Of a stretch of 64,000 bases of DNA, positions 38,001-51,656 are shown one piece after another. The stretch lies in contig OZ023269.1 of NCBI GenBank assembly GCA_964006375.1, positions 5,582,501 to 5,646,500 on the forward strand, written 5' to 3'. Under the pieces are notes generated by a model. It ran no database searches and had not been told where the DNA came from. It saw nothing but the letters and a program-made list of their open reading frames with translations. The stretch is from Tillus elongatus (Eukaryota > Arthropoda > Insecta > Coleoptera > Cleridae). How positions within the stretch are numbered: the stretch's first letter is position 1; each line of letters starts with the position of its first letter. A program made the translations under genes and the position numbers.

Positions 38001-38074
38001 AATCCATCGTAAATAAAAATTGTTTGGTATAAATAATAAGGACGTTAGAAAATTAACGTACTAGCATATATAGC

Positions 38075-38215
38075 TGCTAGGGGGAGACCACCACTTTTCA
38101 ATTTTGAAAAGATTTCTTCAAATGAGCGCGAACTAGGCTCCTTAGAACCCAAATCCGGGGTTAGTTTCAGGGTTTTATATATTTTCATATATACAGGGTC
38201 ACGCATTTCTACAGC
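38075..38215 (+). repeat. AT-core block arm, short-core subtype, truncated
   Basis: TTTTCAATTTTGAAAAGATT, CAAATGAGCGCGAACTAGG and CCGGGGTTAGTTTCAGG are followed by ATATACAGGGTCACGCATTT, the joint of the subtype lacking (AT)n. It stops at about 38215. Confidence 0.75.
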
Positions 38216-39060
38216 AGAGAACGATACTGAAAGGGAGATTAAATCGCAGGCAAATTTTTTGTGTATTTTATTTTAATTGCGGGACGAGGTTTTTCAACTT
38301 CTTTTATCCCTTTACCTGACAGGTTTCGGAATGTTTATCTGCTTTAAAGACAGAGCGCAAAGAGAGGATTGAAAATCAGTGGCGGGGCTCGATTTAAAGA
38401 ACTTGTGTTTTATATTGCCCTAGAAATATAAATGCTTTGGTACGCATCGAGCTTTGCTGGCTGTCTAATATTTTTGATAAGTTTCAGATTTTATTTATCA
38501 ATGTGGTGTTTATTATCCCGAATATGTTATGCCACGCATGACTTGTCTACACCACCGTATCTCAAATGCGCCAGATGTTCACCAAATCTAGTCTCAATGG
38601 TTCTCTTACTCTGCCCAGCGTTTTTAAGATTACAGTCTTACATATATTTTACCGTTTCCGAGATAATGGTTATAACTTTTTTATGGACGCGATGTTGGAT
38701 TTATATTGCATTAAATATAACTTTTATTTCCTTTTCAAAAATGCATCACAACGTAGTTTTTTTTTGCGGAAATTAAATAAAAATATTAGTTACCTGTAAC
38801 TCGCAAAAAAATTGTTGATCTAGTTAGGCTCTGGTTCACGATAAGGTCCAATTTTTCATTCATTCACTCACTTCATTGGGCGAATGAATACTTCACTCTA
38901 CACTAGCTAGACAAATAGGAAATTTTTCTTTCATTATTATCGATTAAATTTATTGAACGAATGTAAAACATGCATTTTGCGGTAATTTTGGGACAATTTA
39001 CAATACAAACTTATACAAACAAAGCTTAGATATGAACTAAAAGAAGAAATTGTTCTATAA
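38216..39060. other. Intergenic, nothing recognised
   Basis: Open frames at 38432-38776 and 38566-38799 have no recognisable domain. Confidence 0.45.
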
Positions 39061-39064
39061 CACA

Positions 39065-39715
39065 CATCTAAAAACTATTTTGCAGACAGTTTGTTGCCCT
39101 AATCATTGTGTTTCTATTCAATGCACGCATAGCGTTTCGGACTCTTTCTTCTAAAACTGCAACATTGTCGGGAGCTTCAAGTGCGTAAGTTTCGTTGTGT
39201 ATCCTGATCATAAGAATTCATCTTTTTTTCATTTACGCAACACCAAAAGGGTCTAGCTTACGCTTGTCATTGCAAAGATGTAGTGGTTCTATGGGGTTAC
39301 TTACTGTGGGCCTATGATGAATATCGATAATATGTTTTGCAAAAGTAGATTTGGAATCGTGGTTATTTTTAAGTAAAGAAATATATTCCTTGTGTATATA
39401 TTTTTAAAACTTCTCAGTTTGACTGATGTAGACTGTTCTACAATGGGTACAAGCTAAATTATAAATTCCAAATTTTGTCAAGAGACTCTATTTTTCTTTT
39501 GCGTTTAGTAGCAAATCACGCGTTATGTTGTAATATTTCAAAGCTACCGTTGTATCTGTACTCACATCTAAAATGTTTGAAATGTTTTTTGAAATGTTTG
39601 GACCGTAGGTTGTGGAAACCTTTTTGCTATCTGTTTGGTCTCTAATATTTATAAAAATTAAATGAAGTGGCGCCATGTATTCTTTTCTGTCTATTACCTT
39701 ATACATTATTTTACC
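39065..39715 (-). pseudogene. Penelope-like element relic with GIY-YIG endonuclease motif
   Basis: On the minus strand 39706-39488 reads MYKVIDRKEYMAPLHLIFIN, then VSTTYGPNISKNISNILDVS and ALKYYNITRDLLLNAKEK, a stop, then FGIYNLACTHCRTVYISQTE and KSTFAKHIIDIHH. Penelope-like proteins end with an RT-to-endonuclease linker followed by a GIY-YIG domain in which G-(I/V)-Y-x-L/I-x-C-xx-C precedes Y-I-G-Q-T; here the second motif is YISQT, so the conserved Gly reads Ser. A further readable stretch at about 39200-39065 (ETYALEAPDNVAVLEERVRN) does not look like the family and is unassigned. The RT core is not seen upstream. Stops make it non-functional. Confidence 0.75.
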
Positions 39716-40261
39716 AAAGTAACCATCATTTAATGGTACTTTCTTGATTATTGATATTTATTTTTTTAAACTAGTTGCAGAAATACGTATTGAAAGGTAC
39801 AATATGCTGACGAGATTTTGTGAAAAAGGGTCACATAATGAATCATATGGCATAGCGGTGTCTGTAATCTGTATAGGAAAAAGTAAATTATTTAATGTTT
39901 GAATCTGTAAAAAAAATTCTACTGTTAGCTTCTTTTTTTTTAAGTAAAATTGATTATTGCATAAAACTTGTTAATAAAATGTGTAAATACATAGTTTCTG
40001 TAGGGCTATCTTGAAAACAATTTTGATGGAATTTCCTTCCTTCGACACTTTTCTCGCTCATTAAATATGTCAACCAAAATACATATAGCTATATGTCAAA
40101 TAGTTGTATTAATCTAATAAGTTAATGTTTTTCGATATTTTTGTTAAATAGGACATATTTGTATTTCTGTTATCGTTAATTCATTATTTTATTAGTATAA
40201 TTATTGTTATAGTTATCATTGTTATAAGTTGATTTTATTTTTATGTTGTGTGTGTGTTCTC
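39716..40261. other. Intergenic, nothing recognised
   Basis: No coding or repeat signature was found upstream of the Penelope-like relic, so its RT cannot be placed here. Confidence 0.4.
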
Positions 40262-40340
40262 GTTTATTTACTCTAGGTCGATTTCCGCGACTATGGCCAC
40301 TCACCGACGCCAGGAAGCAGTTTCACCTCACTATCCTGTA
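40262..40340 (-). mobile_element. SINE 3' fragment
   Basis: AGGTCGATTTCCGCGACTAT, GCCACTCACCGACGCCAGG and CAGTTTCACCTCACTATCCT match the 3' half of the SINE at 63125-63482. The GT-rich tail lies at 40244-40260. Confidence 0.8.
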
Positions 40341-40819
40341 GGACATTCAATGATCTATCAAAATTAAAAGTGGTTTGTCATATAAAAAAAGTATCTATCG
40401 TGTCATCTTTGAAAATCAGGAGTGCGAGAAACGTAAATTTTATACGAAAATGTGTCTTTTTAAAAACTAGAATTTACGTGTCCCAGCATTTCCTCAAGAT
40501 CACTTTCTGATAAAAATCTTATTAATAAATCTGCTGCCTAAATTTATAAGAATCGTCTTATTTGTTCTAACTTTAAAATTCACTAATTTAAAATTATGAT
40601 AAGATGTATGGTAACGTATTTCAGAGATTTAAATTATCAAAAACGGTAATTTTACAAATTACAAAAAATAATACAACAGAGCAACGAAATGCAAGTATGC
40701 AATATATCATACAAATAATTGCTACATAAAAACAACACCTAGAGCCATTTCGTTTAAAATGCAAAATTCCAAGACACACAAATTTAAGATTGCCCCAATA
40801 AGTTTACTTTAAGAATCCA
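40341..40819. other. Intergenic, nothing recognised
   Basis: AT-rich sequence between SINE fragment and hammerhead-like repeat; nothing recognised. Confidence 0.45.
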
Positions 40820-40962
40820 AACCACCAAAACACATTCTGTAAGACCCGACGGTCGTTTAAGTTACCAGCTACCGTCATCAGAGGATGAAAAGTTCAGAAT
40901 TAAAATAAAAATTTTAAATATGTTGTGGTGAGTTGGGTTCTCCAAGTGTACGTATCAGTGTT
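40820..40962 (-). repeat. Hammerhead-like repeat, third copy
   Basis: Carries the family flank (TTGGGTTCTCCAAGTGTAC on the plus strand, to 40962). On the minus strand it reads CTCTGATGACGGTAG ... TTAAACGACCGTCG. The CUGAUGA box is canonical here, while GAAAC has decayed to TAAAC. Taken with the 28.2 and 30.1 kb copies it suggests a common hammerhead-bearing ancestor. Confidence 0.45.
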
Positions 40963-40984
40963 CATCACAAATTTTAATCTTCAC

Positions 40985-42362
<1,378 letters not shown>

Positions 42363-43532
42363 AAGAATAATTTTCATTACAAACTATACAGTGATTATAC
42401 CCGTGTGATAATGATTAAAACAAGTTAATTTACCTTAACATAAAAACTGGGCTGTAAACATTAAAGGGCACAGAAAGATAATATAAAACAAAATATTTGA
42501 ATTATGGTTTTATATTATCTTTCTGTTCCCTTTGATGGCTTTATAACTGTTATGATAAATAAAACAGTATATTTATATTATATTAGGAAAATATGTGGCT
42601 AATGGACGTGAGCGTCCGAGGCTACCTCAATCATTTTCACCAACTATTTATATTATATTGCGTAAATTGTGTAAACACCGCAGACAAGATACCAACATTA
42701 GACACTTATATTATATATAATTATGTAGTCAAACTGTCTGTTATTGCTTTATGGTTTTTGAAGTGATTTCGCTTTTTGTTTCAATTTCCAACTGCAATGT
42801 CCACAACCTCAGTCTTTCAAATAATATGTTGATCAAACCACGCTAACGTAGTTTATTTTAGTATTTTATTTCACAATTGTCATTTTTAAAGATGTTGTTA
42901 AAGGCGAAACTGGTTACAAGAAAAAAACAAGTGTTTATAAAGCCAAAGAAGAAGTGTCTACATATATCTTTAGTATAGAACAGTTTCGCTAAGGAATACA
43001 ATTAATAGTTAATGAATTAAAATAGACTTATTATGATTCAAGCGATATATTCTGTTAACTCGAAATTTCCCCAGAAAACTGAGCCAATTTGACCCTTCAA
43101 CAAATGCATACAAGTTATCTACTTATGTGCAAGGTGAGACAAGTGCTTAATTTAATTAATATTGGTATTCTGGATATGGGTTCTAATTCGCTGTTATTTG
43201 AGGAATTTCTTAAAATCTTAAATTGGCGAAAATTTGCACCAATAAAAACTCATCAGTTTTGAGTATATTTTAAGATTATTAAGATACACAAACTGCATGT
43301 AAAAATCTTCAACATATTAAATTAGCTACATTTTTCTCATAATTGAAAAGTAGCTTTATGTATTTTCTGATATTAATTGTACATACAAACTAGTTATCAA
43401 GATTATTTAAAAATATTAGCAGCAAAATTTAATTACTATCATTTTTGTGGTAGGATATTTTAAATTTATAGTCATAGTTTTATTTCAAGTTCAACACAAT
43501 AAGTAATAATTTATCCTCCATATTAAAAAATT
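42363..43532. other. Intergenic, nothing recognised
   Basis: An inverted pair near 42470-42540 (AGGGCACAGAAAGATAATAT and its diverged inverse) suggests a small palindromic repeat. No coding signature is seen. Confidence 0.45.
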
Positions 43533-44893
<1,361 letters not shown>

Positions 44894-46535
44894 AGGTGTA
44901 GGTGTCTTATCTATATATAAGCGGTAAAAGCTCAAAGTGGATTGTGAATTTATAAAATGTGCACATATTATATAATTTTCTAACGCAAAGTGATATATAT
45001 GTAAAATAAAATATGCGTTGGATGGTCCAAAAAGTGGCTGAAACAAAACGACGGAAAATGTATTTTAGTTCAAATTATCTCGTCCAGATCTCATTGTATT
45101 TTGTTGTGTAAAACGTTCTGATTGATTCCCTCAAATGAATCCAAAGTGAGAAAAGAAGTATTTTTCTTTAAAGCCCAGCTATATTCCTTGTATTTCTCTG
45201 TTACTTTTATACTATTTAATTAAAGCTCCAATACGTGCCTAATTTTAATATACGTAATTTTATCCCTCCCTGATTCTCTTTTCTCTATTTCACTCTTCAA
45301 GAAAATCAGATTTAGAGATTTAGCATACCAGAGATTAATTATTTTGATAATTAAATTTTCTTTGGAAATACTAATTATGAAAGATTTTTACAATTTTTAT
45401 TATAAATTAGTTCTAATTTATAGACATTCTTAATAATTTAACATTGTTACAAGTTTTATTATAAATTAGGTCTAATTTATAAAGACACACCTAACAATTT
45501 TTGAATTTAATTTAATATTAATAAGAGATTACACGGAATTTAATTTTTATATATTATATAAGTTACATTTTTTTTTGCAACCCTTAAAACTTTTTATGTT
45601 GTCAAGTTACTTCAAAATGATAATGTGTGAAATTACAGCAATATATGCTTAGTAATTTTTTCTTAGTGTGCTTTAATTTGACTTACCTCTTCTGGTAACT
45701 TCCAAAATTTAACCGCTCATTTCCACTAAAACACAAAATGACAATGACAGTTCAGAGTGGGAATAAAGTCTATTAAACCCCTAGAATAAAGGGTGCACTG
45801 AATTATATAAAGAATTTCATGTCAATAATAAAGTTAGTTTGAAAGAAACATAACGTCAAGATAACGTGTTTAGAATGATCAGCGTTAAAGCGGCGTGCTT
45901 TGTAGAACATAGGATTTGAAAGACTGACTTCCAAACTCCGGGGAAAGCGACGCTTCTACGAGCTTTTCCGGATCCCGCCGAATTGGACCATGGCAGATAG
46001 TTGATATAGATTTCTCTATGTTTTGTAGCTGTGACATTAATTGACATTTTTGTCAGTTTCTACACCCCGTGTAATACATAATATCACATAAAGCCCTGTT
46101 ATGCCTTTTGTCCAAATAAATAAAAAGTTTATTCATTTTCACATTGATTTTCCGGTATCACGCGAATCACGTCTTTGATAAGCCGGTTTCCGACGTCTTT
46201 TTTGAAACTCTACCGTACATTCCGTTCTGTTTAAATACAATTCACTTAATATCATTTAACCATATTCTCATTTACTTTACGCAAATTCCTCAAAGGAATG
46301 TTAAGGATTTTCTCTTGTTAAGGAACATATTTTTCTATAGCGTATCGACTTGTGTATTCTCATATTAATAAGGCTAAGACGTTTTCAGGGAATGCTTTTG
46401 CAGAATTTGTGTGGCTTTTAATTAAACATTTTTCAAAGAAGAAAAATCGGGCACAAATATTTACGTTATTTAACCTACAAACGTTATATATTTAAGCGAC
46501 TTTGAAACAGAAAGTTATCATTATTCCTCAAATAC

Positions 46536-46536
<1 letters not shown>
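44894..46536. other. Intergenic, nothing recognised
   Basis: A near-direct repeat of about 50 bp occurs at 45399-45430 and 45452-45482 (TTTATTATAAATTAGNTCTA). No gene signature is seen. Confidence 0.45.

Positions 46537-46609
<73 letters not shown>
46537..46609. repeat. (AT)n microsatellite bordering a truncated DD41D element
   Basis: 36 AT units. The DD41D relic starts at its right edge (ATTGAGGGGGACATG), having lost the outermost 75 bp of its terminal repeat. Confidence 0.95.
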
Positions 46610-46611
<2 letters not shown>

Positions 46612-47940
46612 AGGGGGACATGTTTTGACATAAAACTCAACTTTGTCGCACCAACCCCCTAAGGTTGGTGATAACAACCCTTATATTTTAAATAGGGAAC
46701 ATGGGTCGACTGTTACATCATTTGAAAGCTCTTTCTTTTCTAAATTCAGCACACTAATTTTTTGGAAGTTTCGTCAACTCGTTTAAAAAATATTCACATT
46801 TGGAGTCGCAAGAACGTATTTCATTCTATTGTGATAAGAAATACACTAATTAGTCAATTTTTCGTTAAAAAAAAACTAAAAAACAAAACCAAACGTTCAA
46901 AAATGTTTATTCAGTTAAGTAAGTGTTCAAATTGTTGACCATAAGCTTCCATACAAAAGTACAAATTTTGTTCAAAACGAACTCTGACATTCTGGAGCAT
47001 TTGTGGAGTTATTAGACGGCATTCTTCAACAATGCGTTATCGTAATTCTTCCAGAGACTCGGGTTCTGTTGCAAAAATTCTACTCTTTAAATGGCCTCAT
47101 AGAAAGAAGTCTAAAGGAGTTAAATCCGGTGATCTATCCGGCCACTCAATAGTACCTCTACGCCCAATCCACTGCTCTGGAAACTCTCTGTTCAAAAACT
47201 CCCCAACACGTTGTGAAAAATACGGAGGAGCTCCATCTTGTTGAAACACTAATTGATTTTCTTGATCGCTATCATCATTTTCAACAATGTCAATTAGTAG
47301 AGGGTAAAAGATATCTTCTAGTAACTCCAAATACGTTTCGCCACTCAAATTGCCATCAATAAAATTGTTCCGATTAACCGGTCTCCAAAAATGCCAGTCC
47401 AGACATTAAATTTCTGTGGCGTTTGAGTGTGGACTTTGTGAAAATTTCTTGGATTATTATCTGCCCAATAACGACGATTATGACGATTGACTGTAGGGTT
47501 TAATAAAAACGTACACTGGTAGAAAAACAGATATTGAACATAAAGTTCCCGTTATCAGCTCTTCGTGCGGTCATAACTTCACAAAACTCCAGCCGCCGAA
47601 CAAAATCATCTTCATTCAGTTGTTGTACAAGATGAATTTTATACGAATGAAATTGATGGTGCTTTAATATTCGCTGAATAGTTCTTCTTTTGATGTTTGA
47701 AACGGTGGCCACTTTTTTCGTGCTCAAAGTTGGGTCTGCAGCAATTTGTTCTAAAACTTCAATCTCAGTAGTCTCATTTATAACCGGAAATTCACGTTCA
47801 GAAACTTTGCAACTAACTCCAAAATATATTTTCTGTTAACATGTCTGTTCGAATGTCGTTGATTAAACAAATTTGCAGTACGGTTGGCACAGTCATCGTT
47901 TCTGAAAAAAAAAGAGTAATTATTTCAGCTCTTCAAAAAA
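46610..47940 (-). mobile_element. Third DD41D family, truncated copy
   Basis: 46610-46870 is the inner part of the left terminal repeat (ACATAAAACTCAACTTTGTC, GGTGATAACAACCCTTATAT) and 46915-47940 is the transposase gene. The right terminal repeat is absent. Sequence parallels the copy at 59092-61106 throughout. Confidence 0.85.
46915..47940 (-). pseudogene. DD41D mariner transposase, third family, broken copy
   Basis: Recognisable on the minus strand: STKKVATVSNIKRRTIQRIL (HTH), HHQFHSYKIHLVQQLNEDDF, FCEVMTARRADNGNFMFNIC. Then a frameshift falls where the first catalytic Asp (CFSDE) should be. After it come LSGETYLELLEDIFYPLLID, LVFQQDGAPPYFSQRV (second Asp), FPEQWIGRRGTIEW and DRSPDLTPLDFFL (third Asp, 41 residues on). 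The C-terminal tail after a stop at 47097 is still readable to 46915. The N-terminus is cut off near 47940. Confidence 0.82.
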
Positions 47941-47944
47941 ATTG

Positions 47945-48515
47945 AGAGATGAAGAAAACTTAAGCTATCACTAAAATATCCACGTTAAGATCCAGGATGC
48001 TGCACGCAAGACGCAAAGAAGGGACCACAAAAAGGGGTGGATCTTCAGAAATAACAAGAAATAACTGTTCCTAGAAAAAATATAACAGTAAACCAAGCGA
48101 AGAGTTACACACATAAAGTAAAGGAATTGGTGGTAGCGCTCAAAACTGCATTCAACTCAACTCTAAAGAAGAAACATTGTTCAAGAAATAGAACAGGAAC
48201 CTACTGGTGGAACCCAGAAATTGCTGAACTCATAGACCAATGCTGCAAGACAAGAAGGGAAGTAACAAGATGCAACAACGAAGCCAATATCAGCGATGAA
48301 AATAGGGCGAAATTCACCGAAATTATAGATTATGCCGAAGCAAGCTAAAGAAAGCTTCTGAAACAGCAAAACGACTGGCATGGAATTCTCTTTGCAAGGA
48401 GGTAGATGCGGACCTGTGGGGTTGTAACTGAGAGGATAGGAATATGATCTCCTATAGAGGCAATAGATGAGGAACAACTCCGAATAGCTAAGGAACTGTT
48501 CCCAAAAAATGCGAT
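47945..48515 (+). mobile_element. R1/I-type LINE fragment, endonuclease-RT linker
   Basis: 48127-48348 encodes VVALKTAFNSTLKKKH, YWWNPEIAELIDQCCKTRRE. In shifted frames it continues with ASETAKRLAWNSLCKEVDAD and [15 protein letters not shown]. Tyr-Trp-Trp-Asn followed by a basic segment, then W...C..vdxDxWG and a final LFP, is the linker between endonuclease and RT of R1/I/LOA-type LINEs. It stops at the (AT)n tract at 48521, before the RT. Confidence 0.75.
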
Positions 48516-48519
48516 AAAT

Positions 48520-48790
<271 letters not shown>

Positions 48791-48959
48791 CTAAGATAAG
48801 TCAGTAAGTATTATTATAAGTATATTAAAATTTAAATTATAGCACTCTAATGAAGTGTATTTTCTGTGGGTGAATAAATAAATTAGTTAAATCAAAAATA
48901 TGATAAAATAAAAATCTAGGACACCAAAATAAGTGCAGATCCAAAGAAGCATCAAATAC

Positions 48960-49440
48960 AACGAAGACTACATGCAGAAGTGACGGTAAGGTTAAGCTTA
49001 CTAGGTCCAGAGCCCTAGTGTTAATTAATAAAAAGCCATGTAAAAATATATTTGATACTTCGAAGAGGAATCAAATGATATGATACTGGAGGAAAATGCC
49101 AGGCTCAAGGCAGGCAAAACGGTTCATCACCATATCAACAGAGAAGTTTGTACTTTTCCTTGAATTGAACAGCAACGACTTGAGAAAAAGCACGGGACAC
49201 TCCCCAGGTCCCACATTATGAAGATTGGTAAGGTGGACAGTGAAACCTGCAAATACTGCACCGAAGCGGCAGAAGCATTTGGTATATGACTGCATGGCTT
49301 AGTTTTGCAAAGGCTCAAATATCCTGAAGGGGTGGCCTTAAAACCCCAGGAAATTGGTAAAGTGGTTTCAAAAAACATAGTAGACTACAAAAGAGTCGGA
49401 ACTTTTTTGGCATCACAACTACCACAATTTATTACTCCTT
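48960..49440 (+). mobile_element. LINE fragment, RNase-H to C-terminal region
   Basis: In shifting frames the plus strand reads MPGSRQAKRFITI, LNSNDLRKSTGHSPG, SHIMKIGKVDSETCKYC, then RLKYPEGVALKPQEIGKVVS and TFLASQLPQFI. CRQAK..I, LTGH-type motif, HxxxIGxxxxxxCxxC and KYLG-like blocks are the C-terminal order of RNase-H LINEs. Multiple shifts; 5' part absent. Confidence 0.7.
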
Positions 49441-49499
49441 TATCGCTTTTTTAGCCTGCTCCATTTCTTTAGCCTTCAGGATCATGTTGATCACTTCCT

Positions 49500-51122
49500 C
49501 TATGAGTTTCTAGTTTGTCTTACACGTGTTTCATAATATTATTCCGTATCAGCTTCCCTACAATCTTGACCTCCGCCTTCTGCCTCACTTTCTACCACCG
49601 GCCGCACTATGGGGCAGTGTGTTTCGGGGTATCGCTCTCCACACAGTATTGGCACTCGCCTGTTTCCTTAATCTTAAAGCGGCAAAGATATACTCTGAAG
49701 CTCCTATGTCCGGATAAGAACTGGATTAGATAATATTCTACCTCTCCATGCTGTCGCTTGAACTGAGGTTTGGTCTTCGATATCAGTGTCTTGGTCCCCT
49801 GGGCTGTTTCTGTTTCTTCGTCTCATTCTGCTTGCCATTTTATCATTCTTTGTTCGCGTCTACTCTATTTTTGCACTGTCCTGCTTTGGTCTTGTTCATA
49901 TGTACGCTCCGCGATCAGCAAATGGATAGCTACAGTAGTCGCGATTACTTTGGTTGAACCTGTCCTGTATGAGCTTGATATACGGATTGCCACGTTTCTT
50001 TGGGCGGTTTCTATCGTCCTTCTGTATTTTTCTATTTACATCCAAGTTTTCGACACTGGTCCTCCGTACAAGACAATGGAGTTTACTACGCTGCACACAC
50101 ATCAGTCTTTACAAAGCCGATGCTGTCCTATCTGCTCTCTGTACTACGTCCTTTTTGTGTATTTCTATATTCATGTTGTGCCCCAGTAGTATACCAAGCT
50201 ATCTCAAGCACGCCACAACCGTAATGTTGAGGCCATCAATACTTGACGTAATGGGCTTTATGGTTCTTCTACCTGGGAGCACCACGACTTCAGTTTTTTT
50301 TTCTGGGGCAAGCTGTAGTTTTCTCTTCTTCAGCCAGATGTCAATTCATTCCATTGTCCATGACACACGTTCCGCTATCTCTTCTATGCCATCGCCGCAC
50401 ACCACAAGTGTCGGATTGTCTGCGTATCCTATATAATACCTGTCTCCTCACATCTGTTCATTCTCATCACATTGTCGTAATAAATATTCCACAAAGTTGG
50501 GTCAAGTACCAATCCTTGGGGTATACCGCAAGTCATTTTCATTCCCCCATTATTATTGCTCCCAATCAGAACTACCCGATCTCCTAGGTAGCTGTACACC
50601 AATTGCAGTAGATATGGGGCCACTTACCTTCTCTGTAGTTCTGTGACGATCACGTCTCATACTACTGTATTGAAGCCGTTTTTAACACCCAGCGTCACCA
50701 TTACCACGTACTTATTTGGATTATATTTTGCTTCGTTCAAAATCTTATTTACTACTTGTATCACATCCATGGTGCAGCGCCCTTTTCTAAAGCTATATTG
50801 TCTGTCTGACAGCTTATATTTCAGTTCAATTTCTTCTGTGGATCTCTTGTTTATTATTTGCTCGAGCAGCTTTCCTGGCGCGTCTAGTAGCTACAAGGGA
50901 TCTCTATGATTTCTGGCCAGGTTTTTTTTTATAAGTCTGCCTGCCTTTCATCCCTTTGGGAAGATACCAGTGCTAATATGGTAGTTTATTGTTTCGAGAC
51001 ATATTTCTCGTTTTTCTTTTGCTATCATTTTTATGATTTCAGGCGGGATTCCGTCCGGTCCGGCTGCCTTCTTTCATTTTATTTTTTGCCTTGCTGCACT
51101 GTAGTACGCGTAGGGATATCCT
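49500..51122 (-). mobile_element. R1-clade LINE, RT to C-terminus, degraded
   Basis: Minus strand from about 51090: AGPDGIPPEIIKMIAKEK, KLSDRQYSFRKGRCTMDVIQ, YVVMVTLGVKNGFNTV, YLLQLVYSYLGDRVVLI, MTCGIPQGLVLDPTLWNIYY, GYADNPTLVVCGDG, LQLAPEKKTEVVVLPGRR, LGILLGHNMN. After a frameshift come SIVLYGGPV, RNVAIRISSSYRT and, near 49640, VEYYLIQFLSGHRSFRVYLC and CQYCVESDTPKHT. This is the full RT and zinc-knuckle order of R1-type elements. The catalytic YADD reads YADN and VTLDVKNAF-type Asp reads Gly, so at least two active-site acids are lost. Several stops are present. The 5' end abuts an (AT)n tract. Confidence 0.88.
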
Positions 51123-51124
51123 CA

Positions 51125-51126
<2 letters not shown>

Positions 51127-51215
<89 letters not shown>
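51127..51215. repeat. (AT)n microsatellite at a LINE-LINE junction
   Basis: 44 AT units between the R1-type LINE (minus strand) and a plus-strand LINE fragment. Confidence 0.95.
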
Positions 51216-51218
<3 letters not shown>

Positions 51219-51500
51219 TCAAAAGAACTACAAGTTGCCATAACAAGACTGAAGTTAAATCATGGCAGATTTCCGGCGCATCTCTGCAGAATAGAAAATC
51301 TTGATTCAGCCATGTGTTGTGTCACAAGCAGGCCGATTATTACTTTGGTAAGTACAAAAACTTTTTGCCGAAATAAAATTATATTTTACTGCAATTAGAT
51401 TAAGAAATGTTGAACAGCTTGTTGACAGACGTAATATGAGGTTATGTAGATGAACCAGATAGACATATGCCTGAAGATAATAAAATAACGTCATTCCTCT
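51216..51500 (+). mobile_element. LINE C-terminal fragment
   Basis: The plus strand encodes [20 protein letters not shown] then [11 protein letters not shown], the [16 protein letters not shown] motif that precedes the zinc knuckle in RNase-H LINEs. The remainder to 51500 (KNVEQLVDRRNMRLCR) is less certain. Confidence 0.65.
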
Positions 51501-51656
51501 GGAACTGCGAAACCTAGAGGAATGATTCGCTGACCAGAGGAATCACACGAGCCTTCGTTTATAGGTAGAAAAAGTTACCCTGGAACTTGGTACAAATTTT
51601 GATTTACTCAGTGTTTACCACTTTTCTTACTAATTTTATGGCTCTGTTGCAGTATA
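51501..51656. other. Short intergenic gap
   Basis: Nothing recognised between the LINE fragment and the KREQR-family relic. Confidence 0.4.

Noticed and set aside
42885..42935. Hammerhead ribozyme around GATGTTGTTAAAGGCGAAAC
   Set aside because: No CUGAnGA box and no stable stem II could be drawn; only a resemblance to the GCGAAAC segment.
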